A stretch of 16,087 bases of DNA from JBCCJA01 sp039045975 (GTDB lineage: Bacteria; Planctomycetota; Planctomycetia; Planctomycetales; Planctomycetaceae). The translations under genes were made by a program, and so were the position numbers. Shown here one piece after another: positions 1 through 9,600 of this stretch (the stretch's first letter is position 1; the number at the start of each line of letters is the position of its first letter). The notes beneath the pieces are model-generated. The model had not been told where the DNA came from, searched no databases, and saw nothing but the letters and a program-made list of their open reading frames with translations. Location: the NCBI GenBank assembly GCA_039045975.1, contig JBCCJA010000075.1:1-16087 (forward strand), given 5' to 3'.

Positions 1-1
1 C

Positions 2-178
2 GCAGAAGGCGGCAGAAAAAGGCCGTGGGGGTCGTCAGAGACGACCCCCCAGACGACCCCCACGTGCGTGGGCCTTAGCACCGATGCCCGGCTAAGCCGC
101 TTGGCCGAACTCTGGCCCGACCTCTCGGATGCGATCCGGGACGCGCTCGTGATGACGGCGGAGGCGTCGGGGCGGTGA
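2..178 (+). CDS. C-terminal tail of an unidentified protein, cut by the left edge
   Basis: A reading frame is open from the first bases and ends at TGA 176-178. It gives about 58 residues: a Thr/Pro-rich linker, then a predicted helical end that includes LSRLAELWPDLSDAIRDALV. I recall similar short tails (Leu-Ala-x-x-Trp-Pro-x-Leu-x-x-x-Ile-Arg) at the ends of planctomycete tyrosine recombinases and other mobile-element proteins, but no catalytic part is in the window. The identification as an integrase tail is therefore a guess. The frame runs through a perfect inverted repeat (27-49), which is unusual for coding sequence. It is on the same strand as the RHS gene but 430 bases upstream of it. 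I am fairly confident it is coding and unsure of its function. Confidence 0.45.
   Translation, partial: AEGGRKRPWGSSETTPQTTPTCVGLSTDARLSRLAELWPDLSDAIRDALVMTAEASGR
27..49. repeat. Perfect 10-bp inverted repeat with a 3-base loop, plus a repeated arm
   Basis: GGGGGTCGTC (27-36) and GACGACCCCC (40-49) are exact reverse complements around the loop AGA. The right arm is then repeated at 52-61 as GACGACCCCC. The structure lies inside the open frame of the left-edge gene fragment, so it is not a normal terminator, and no T-tract follows. It could be a low-complexity Thr/Pro linker that happens to be self-complementary, or a small inserted repeat. Confidence 0.6.
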
Positions 179-608
179 TGAGGGCCGGCTTGCTTAGGCG
201 TGCTTAACAGGCAACCGGCGGACACAGAAGCAGCGACCGGCTAGCGCGACCTAGTGGTTAGTTTTCCACGGAGTCGACCCCCGCGGGGCCCCTCGGGGTA
301 GTTTCAACTCGGGACTGCCGAGAGGGGTTCTGTGCGTGTCTTTGGAGATATGGGCCTCCGCCGTCATGTGGCGGAGATCGCCGACGACCACGAGACTTCG
401 GTGCTCGTGTGAGGCAGGTCATCGTGGATCGTTGCTTCGCTGACCGGACACATGGAGTTGTGCCGATTGGATCGCGTCGCGTCGATTTCCAAGGCCAATC
501 GGGCCGATCCTGACGAAAAAATCCCTACATCAGGAAAATTCTTACGCCTGACTGCGCAAGACCTTACGTGCACAAGCATGCGTTGGCATCCGATACAGCA
601 CTGGACAC
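179..608. other. Leader region upstream of the RHS gene, no convincing gene
   Basis: This 430-base stretch has no long open frame consistent with the neighbouring genes. It holds clustered GC hairpins: a CCCCGCGGGG palindrome at 279-288 overlapping GGGGCCCC and then CCCC-TC-GGGG up to 298, and CTCGG/CCGAG at 308-312/318-322. These could form a terminator for the upstream gene or a structured leader, but no clear T-run follows. The segment 505-570 is noticeably less GC-rich and is the most likely site for a promoter of the RHS gene. I could not identify a convincing -35/-10 pair. A 26-codon frame (GTG 332 to TGA 412) follows a purine-rich AGAGGGG but is too short to support. Confidence 0.4.
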
Positions 609-3600
609 GTGAGTAAAAACGCGGTCGTTTCGGGCTCGTCCACACGGCGCCGAAACGCTCGCCCGGTGTCACTTCCCGCTTGGCTGAATTCTTTCGTCCC
701 GGCCCCCGGTCCGCGTGCGGGGCGTCCGCGGCGGTCGCGTCGGTCTCGCAAGGTTCCCGAGACCGCCGTGCCGCTGGAGGCGCGGGTGATGCTCAGTGGG
801 TACACGACGGCATTTGACACCGGGACGGGGGAGCTGACCGTCACCGGCACGAGCGGTGCCGATACGTTGACGGTGCTCGACGTCGGCGGCTATGTGGCGA
901 TCGACGACGGTTCGACGACGGTATCGACCGGTCATCAAGTCGCCGCGGTGACGGGGCTGATCGTTAACGCCGGCGACGGCAACGACGTGATCACGGTCGA
1001 CGCTTCGCTGGGCACGATCACGGCGACGCTCCTGGGTGAGGCGGGCGACGACACGCTGACGGGCGGGTCCGGCGACGACGTTATTAAAGGAGGGGCCGGG
1101 GCGGACGCCCTCTCGGGGGGCGACGGCGACGACGTCCTTAATTACGATAGCGACGACGCGACGCTCGGCTCGCTCGACGGCGGTGGCGGTCACGACGAGG
1201 CCGAGACCGACTGGCACGCCGCGGCGGTGACGCTGGCGATCGCCGGCACCGATCTCGAAGTCATTAATGGCACGCAACAGGACGACGTGCTCGACGCGAC
1301 CGGCGTCACCTATAGCGTGACACTCAAGGGTGGCGGCGGGGCCGACGTGCTGATCGGCGGCGACGGCGACGACACGCTCGAATATGACAATGACGACGCG
1401 ACGCTCGGCACGCTCGACGGCGGGGCCGGCTACGACGTGGCCCAGACCCATGCCTACACCGCGGCCGCGGTCACGGTCGACGTCTCGACGACCTCGGGGC
1501 TCGAAGAGATCCGCGGGACGAATCAAGAAGACGTGCTCGACGCGAGCGGCGTGGCGTACGACGTCATCCTGATCGGCCGCGGCGGGGCCGACACGCTGAT
1601 CGGCGGCGACGGCGACGACACCCTCGTCTTCGACGAACACGACGTCGCGAACGGCCTGCTGCTAGGCGGCGGGGGCTACGACACCGCCGAAAGACAGAGT
1701 TGGGGCGTCGGGGCGATCTCGATCACGCTCGCCGGGACCGGCATCGAATCGGTCAGCGCCAGCCGGTTCGGCGACACGCTCGACGCGACCGGGACGACCG
1801 AAAGCGTTCTTCTCGACGGGTATTCCGGCGACGACGTGCTGATCGGCGGCTCGGCGGCCGACACGCTCAGCGGTGCCGGCGGGAACGACTTCTTAGCGGG
1901 CGGGGCCGGTGACGACACGTTGACCGGCGGGGGCGGGCTCGACACGTACCGCTTCGAGAAGGGCTGGGGTGACGACCACGTCACGCTGTTCAGTATCGGA
2001 GAGACGCTCGAACTGGCCGGCTTCGACGCCTCGTACGACCTGACGGGGGACGGCGTTTTCGACGAGGCCGACGTGGCCGCGCTCGCCGTGGAAGTCTCCA
2101 GCCCGACGTCGGTGACCGGCAACGGCGTCGTCCTCGACTTCGGCGGCGGCGACGTCCTTACGATCGACCTCAACTACCACGCCTACCTCCCCGAAGTGCT
2201 CGCGGGTGTCACCGTCGTCGGGACCGGAGCGACCGACCTGTTAGAGGGGGATCGCTTCGCGACGGTCCGTATCGGGGCCCCGACGTTCCCGGCGGGGGAC
2301 GGGCCGAGGTTCGTACGGATCGACTTGAACCCGGCGTTCGATACGACGGCGACCGGGTCTGCCGCCGAGGACGCGTTCACGATCGCGGTCGAAGAGACCG
2401 ACCCGCTGTCGCCGCTGTTCGGGCAGCCGGTGACGGTCTTCTCGCTAACGGGCGACGACGCCACGTTCGACGCCGGGGCCGTGCGCTACGACGGGGCCGC
2501 GGTCGAGATCGCGATCGACGCCGTCGATGCGTTCGTCGCGCCGCGCTTGGTCTATCGGCTCATCAACGGCGACGCCGACGAAGGCTCGACGGTGGCGATC
2601 ACCGCCGTCACGACGTGGCGTGACGCCGACGACGCCGAGGTCCCGCCGACGTTCCCGGCGGCAGCACCGTCCACCCCGGGGGATGCCGTCGATCTGCTCG
2701 ATTTCGCTCCGAGCAGTGCGCTGACGGCCGTCGTGTCGAACGTACGGTATGACACGACGTCGGGGGCCTACACAGCCGAACTGAGCGTCCGGAACGACGG
2801 GCCGACCCCGCTCGGCCGCCGCGCGGTCGCGGTGTTGGAGAATCTCCCGACCGGTGTCACGGTCACGAACGCGTCGGGGACCGACGGCGGCGGGAACGCT
2901 TACTTCACGCTCACCGACGCCGTGCCGAGCGGCGGCTTGGCCGTCGGCCAGACGAGCGGCGTTGTGCTCGTCGAGATCGACAACCCCGACGAGGTACGGT
3001 TCGACTTCGACGTCACGCTCTACGACGCCGGGGCGAACGCGGCCCCGGTCCTGTCGTTGCCGACGGGGACGAGCTACATCGGACTCGTCGGCAGCGTCAT
3101 CGAGATCCCGTTCGACGTCACCGACGCCGACGGCGACCGGACGACGGTTCGGATCGCCGACGTGACCGGCGGAGAGTTGCCGAACTTCACGTTCGACCCG
3201 GGCGGGATGCTGACCGTCCGGCCCGCCCCGGGACAGGAGGGGAACTTCACGTTCGACTTCGTCGCCAGCGACGGGACGGCGATGACCCGCCAGACGGTCA
3301 CGCTCGACGTCAACACCGACGCGGCGACGTCGACACGGCTGCGGGGGTCGGTGCTCGATACGGCCTCGACAGCGATCGCGGGGATCACGATCGAACTCGC
3401 CGAGGTCCACTTCGACGTCAACGGGGAAGTCACCGGCAACACCGTGCTGCTGTCGACGACGACCAACTCGGCCGGCGTGTTCACGCTCGACAGTGGCGAC
3501 TCGAACCAGTGGGTCGGCGGCGCGACGGCCGCGCCCGACCTGACGAACAAGACGCTGACGGTGTTCATCAACGGTCTCGTGTTCACCGACCCGGATGACC

Positions 3601-6600
3601 TGTTCGCGGTCGACCCGACGTTCCCGTTCATCGCCGAACGGGTCGACCTGCTGTTGGGGCGGGCGATCTATCTCGATGCGTTCAATGACGTCGTGCGTCC
3701 GATCTATCTGCCGGCGATCGATACGGTCTCGACCGTCAAAAACGTGATCGATGCCGATACCACGGAGTATGAGAACGCCTCGCTCGAAGCGACCATCACG
3801 TTCGATAACAACTCAGACCCGCAGCTGACCGACCCCGGGATCGACGTCAGTATCACCGAAGTACCACCGGACGTGACGCCGGCCGCGTTGCCGAGTTGGG
3901 CCAATCCGGGCCTCGTTGTGACGATCCAGCCGGGCGATATCGAGTTCTCCGAGCCGGCGGCTTTGACCTTGCCAAATACAGGGCGCTATGGCGCCGGAAC
4001 CGTGCTCGAACTATGGTCGATCAACCCGAACACAGGCGATTTCGACATGGTCGGCACTGGAGAGGTCAGTGCCGATGAGACGGTCATCGAGACGATCACG
4101 GGCGGTGTAATCACAAGTAGCTGGCACTTCTTCGCGATCACCGATCTCGACACGATCGCAGACAATAATCACGACCCCACATGTGCGAACTGCCCGACCG
4201 ACCCACCAACGACGGCGCCGGCCACATCGCGCGTCCATCTCTTCGATGGCGGCCTGATTGAGACACACCGACTGACGCCCTACTCAGCCGGCGGCGGACA
4301 GGCTGCGTCTAGCCTACGACACGAATCACAACGGTCGGCGCCGAGGGGTGGTGTTCAATTCGCCCTAGAGCCGGAAACGGGGACCTCTTTTGCTAACGGG
4401 ACGACCTTCGAAGCTTATGTAGTCGCCAAAGCCACGTTCACACGTGGCGGCAAGGAATTTCTGAGCAAAGATATCGGAACCGCAAGCTTTGCCGCCCAAC
4501 GTGAAGGTGAATCCGCATGGGTGGTTGACGTCACAGACTCTGACTTCGTGGAAAACTTTTTCTTGCGAGGCGGGATCTACGGGGAACTCTCGTCCGCGAC
4601 CACAGGCACCTACGATTACGTTCTGGAAGTCGGCCTGGTCCGAATCGTGGACGGTCAGCGCGTCGGCTCGCTCGACGAGATCAGCGGAAAGACCCATATC
4701 GTCAATTCGCTGGAAAGCCCGTTCGGGAACGGATGGGGGACCACCGGCCTCTATGAGGTCGTCGAGAACCCGGACGGATCGGTCTTACTACACGACGGCG
4801 CACAAATCGTGTATTTCGAGAAAACCGAGACGGGCTACAGCCCATCGCCGGGAGACTTCTCGACGCTCGCAAAAGACCCGGTTTCCGGCCTTTATAGCCG
4901 CACGCTCGTCAACGGCACGGTTCAGCAGTTCGGCGCTGCTGGGAAGATCACGACCTCAACGGATCGCAACGGCAACACGACCGAGTATCTCTATGATACC
5001 GAAGGCGTGATCACAAAGATCACAGATCCTTTCGGACTTGAGACGTTATTCACGGTCAGCGGTCGTCGCGTAACAAAGATCACCGACCCTGCCGGCCGTG
5101 AAACCGGCCTGGCTTATGATGCGGAAGGCAACCTTTCGGCCATCAGTGATCCGGACAGTTCCACGCGGTCGTTCACATATGACGCACAAGCCCGGATGAC
5201 CGCGGAAGAAAACGAACTCGGTTATTCGGAGTCGGTCACCTATGACGAGCACGGGCGTGTATCTGACGCAGAACGAAAAGACGAATCTAGGCTCTCATAC
5301 AGCGCGGCTGATTACTTCGGCCTAGAGCAGTTCGACGAGACGCCCGAGTTTACGAAAGAAGATGTCATTCGGCTGGTCGAAGAACCGCCTGCGGCATTTG
5401 TGGACGCCAACGGCAATGTAACGGAGTATCGCCTCGAAGCCTCCGGGCAATATGTCGAGAGACGGGACGGCGTCACCGGGTTCGGTATCAAGACGCGAGA
5501 CGCCCGCCAACTGACGACGCTGTCGACCGACCGAAGAGGCATTCCGACATTTTATGAATATGACGCCGACGGCAACATTACGAAAATTACCGAGAGCCTA
5601 GTTTCCGGCGGGCAGTCGACGTCAGACCACAGCGGCCGCGACTTCTGGTTGACCCTGCCTCCGAACGACCCGTTCACTCCCGCACAGCAGAACGAGTACC
5701 GCCTTTTCATAACGGCTTCTGCGGCGGCGTCGGGCACCGTGACGATCCCCGGGACAGGGTTTTCCAGCTCGTTCACGGTCACAGCAGGAGGGTCGACAGA
5801 AGTCATACTCCCCGACGGTGCCATCCCTGGGCTCAACAACACCGTGGCGGATATCGGCGTTAGGGTTATCTCGGACAATGACATCTCAGTGTTCGCCACG
5901 AGCACACACGCTTATAGCGACACACAGGGCAATCCGGTTTTTGAATCTACGGACGGCTTTCAGGCATACCCGATAGACTCACTCGGAACAGACTACGTCA
6001 TTCAGTCCGCCGAGAACTGGACTGGCATAGATGTCTACAGTGGGACGCAGTTTGCCGTCGTGGCTAGCGAAGACTCCACCTCAGTCACGATCGTGCTGAG
6101 CGATGACGCGATGAATTATTACTTGGACGAGAACTACAACGACGTATTCGAGGTCGTGCGTCCGGCAGGGCAACCCTTTACTGTCATTCTCGACGAAGGC
6201 GAAGTGTTCCTCCTGCAAAATGTGGGCGGAGCGGGTGCGGACCTGACGGGGTCGTCCGTTATTTCCGACAAGCCCGTCGCTGTGATCGGCGGGCATCGCG
6301 GCGGCGGACAGATCGGTGGTGCCGGCGAGAGCTATTCACACCAAGTCGAGCAGATACCGCCCGTTTCCAATTGGGGAAATCGATATTTCACGATCCCGCT
6401 CGAAGCCCCGGCTCTCGACAGCCAAGGAGACCCGATCGGCGGGGAGTGGTACCGGATCCTCGCGGCAACGAACGGTACTGAAGTCCGGCTCGACGGTGTC
6501 TTGGCCGCGACGATCGACCGCGGTCAATACCACGACGTATTTCTTTACGATGCAACTGAGATTACGGGCTCCGAATCTATCTTGGTTTCTCAGTTCTCTG

Positions 6601-9600
6601 TCGAGAATGGGGCGCCCCCCGGATACACCGGTGTTTTTACGGTCGCCATCGACCGGTTTTCATTGATTTTGCCGTCTGTCGATAACTTCTTCGATAGTTA
6701 CCAGATCACGACGCCCAACGGTTTCGATAATCACCGGATCGGTCTGGTCGTCCCGACCGCAGACATTGGTTCGGTTCGCATTGACGGCGTACTCGTTGAT
6801 CCTGCCGAATTCACGGCACACGCGACCGCCGGTTATTCGACCGCGAGTGTGGCACTGCCGGCAGATGGTGCGTACGCGGTAACGGCCGACAGCCCCTTCG
6901 GCCTGACGGTCTACGGTTTCGACGACGGGCCGAATCATGATTGGGCGCGTTCTTACGGGTACACCGGCGGCCGTGCTTTCAACATCTCGCAAGTTCAAAC
7001 TGCGGTCCGCACCTACACCTACGATTCGCAGTTCTCCCAACTGCTCACCGCGACCGACGAACTCGGCCGCCAGACCGTCAACACGATCGACCCGACGAAC
7101 GGCAATATTCTTACCACGCGGCAGATCATCGGGGAGGACGACACCGACCCCGGCAACAGCGAGACCGACGATCTGGTCACGACCTACAGCTACACGCTGT
7201 TCGGACTCGTCGACGCGATGACCGACCCGCTCGGGCGGACGACCGATTACGTCTACGACTTCGACCTCGATGCCGGGGGCAACCTGCTCGGCACGCCGAC
7301 GCTGAACGCCGCCGAGGGCGACCGCGGGCACCTCGTCCAAATGATCGGTCCGGACCCGGACGGGGTGACAGGGCCGCAATCGCCGCCCGTCACCTCCTAC
7401 GAGTACGACCTCGCCGGCAACCAGACCGCCGTCGTCGACCCGCTCGGCCGGCGGACCGAGTTCACCTACGACGCCGTCGGTCGCGTCCTCAGCACGCGGC
7501 AGGTCGTCGGGCAGGATGACCGCACCTCCTCCGAAATCGACGACCCGCTCACGGAGTTCGCCTACGACCTCCGCGGCAACCTGCTGATGACGACCGACCC
7601 GCTCGGCCGCCGCACGACCTACCAGTACGACGCGATGGACCGTCTCGTGAAGACGGTCGAGGTCGACCCCGACGGCCACAACGCCGACGGCACCGGCCCC
7701 CTCGAATCGGCCTTCGTCACCACCTACGCCTACGACGCCACCGGCAACCTCGCCGCCACCACCGACGCCAACGGCCACACCACCACCCACACCTACGACG
7801 CCAGAAACCGCCTGGTTTCCAGCACCGACCCCGACGGCGGCGTCACCAGCTACGCCTACGACGCCGACGACAACCTGACCGCCCTGACCGACCCCCGCGG
7901 CAACACAACGACCTACACCTACGACGCCCGCGACCGCTTGCTGACCGAGACCGACCCCCTCGGCTCCGTCACGACCTACGTCTACGACGCGGCCGACAAC
8001 CTGATCGAGATGACCGACCGGCTCGGCCGGGTGACGCGGTACACTTACGACGAGGTCGACCGGCTCACCGAAGAACTGTGGCTCGACGTGGACACCACCA
8101 CCGTCCTCAACGACGTCGACTATGCGTACGACAGAGCCAGCCGGCTCACGGCCGTAGAGGATGACTTCTCCAGTTTCACGTACACCTACGACGACCTCGA
8201 CCGCGTCACGCAGATCGACCAGACCGGCACGCCCGGCCTGCCCGACGTGGTGCTCGACTACACGTACGACCTCGTCGGCAACGTGCTGAGCGTGACCGAC
8301 ACGGTCGCCGGCACGGCCGGCGCGACGACGGCGTACCTCTACGACGACCTCGACCGCGTCACGCGCATCACGCAGGACGGGGTCAATGTCGAAGAGAAAC
8401 GGGCCGACTACGTCTACGACGTGACGAGCCAACTCAAGAGCATCTCACGCTTCGCCGATATCGCCGGCACCCTCGGCGTCGCGGACAGCGAGTTCACCTA
8501 CGACGACCGGTTCCAACTGACCGACCTCGATCACAAAGACCCGGCCGACGCCGTCCTCGCGTTCTACGACTTCACGTATGACGACGAGGGACGGATCACC
8601 CGGCTGGCCGACATCGACGGGGCGACCGATTACGCCTACGACGACCGGGATCAATTAACGGGGGCCGACCGCGATGCCGCCGACGCCCGCGGCGACGAGG
8701 ACTACGAGTACGACATCAACGGCAACCGGATTAACACCGGCTACCAGAACGGCGCCAACAACCGCCTGCTCTCGGACGGGATTTATAACTACGAATACGA
8801 CGACGAGGGCAACCGCACGAAGAAGACTGACATCGCCACGGGCGACTACGAGGTCTTCGAGTGGGACCATCGCAACCGGTTGGTCGGCGTCAGCAGTTAC
8901 TCCTCGGGCGGCATCCTGCTCGGCGAGGTGCAGTACACGTACGACATCTTCGGGCGTTTAATCACGCGTGACCGTTTCGGTTCAGGAGGAGCAATCGAAG
9001 ACGAACTCGCGTTCGCCTACGACGGCAATCAGATCATCCTGCAATTCGACGGGGCGGGCACGCAGGAGAGCCGGTTCCTGTGGGGCCCCGGCATCGACCA
9101 ACTCCTCGCCGAGGAGACGGCCACCGAAACCCGCTGGGCCCTCACCGACCACCTCGGCACGATCCGCGACGTGGTCGTGCGGGACGCCGGCACGGGCAAC
9201 ATCGCGATCGCCGAACACCGCCTCTACGACAGCTACGGCAACGTGATCTCGGGGGCACCGGCCGGCGAGGTGTTTTTCGGGTTCACCGGCAAACTGTTCG
9301 ACACGACGACGGGGCTGCAGAACAACTTGCACCGGTGGTACGACGCGAGCGTTGGAAGGTGGGTGAGTGAGGATCCGATCGGGTTTGATGGAGGCGATCA
9401 AAACCTGTCGAGTTATGTATGGAATCTGCCTATTCGGTTTGTTGACGGCTTTGGGCTTTCTGGCCATCCCGGTGGAAGACCTGGCGCCGGCGGGCCTCGC
9501 CCTAATCCCAACATCCCGACGCCGACAGCGACGGGAGGCGCGAATGTCATAATATACCCTGGGGCCACGACATCAGACCCGACAAACATGTTCAAGTGCG

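Noticed and set aside
332..412. A 26-codon frame with GTG start after a purine-rich AGAGGGG
   Set aside because: It is too short, has no recognisable product, and purine-rich tracts are expected by chance in this leader. A leader peptide cannot be excluded but is unsupported.
179..608. tRNA or attachment site in the leader
   Set aside because: No cloverleaf, CCA end or TTCRANNY-type T-arm could be found, and I saw no direct repeat of this segment elsewhere in the window.
669..1640. A 323-codon minus-strand frame opposite the RTX repeats
   Set aside because: It mirrors the GGC GAC GAC repeats of the real gene and gives Arg/Val-rich sequence without a domain.
6660..8432. A 590-codon open frame on the minus strand, rich in Val, Gly and Arg
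   Set aside because: It is the shadow of the YD-repeat region. The repeated GAC/TAC codons of the real gene give few stops on the other strand, and the product is low-complexity.
7011..9140. The dense DNA repeats of the second YD block as a possible CRISPR-like array
   Set aside because: The repeats are in-frame YD codons of varied sequence with no constant repeat and unique spacer pattern.
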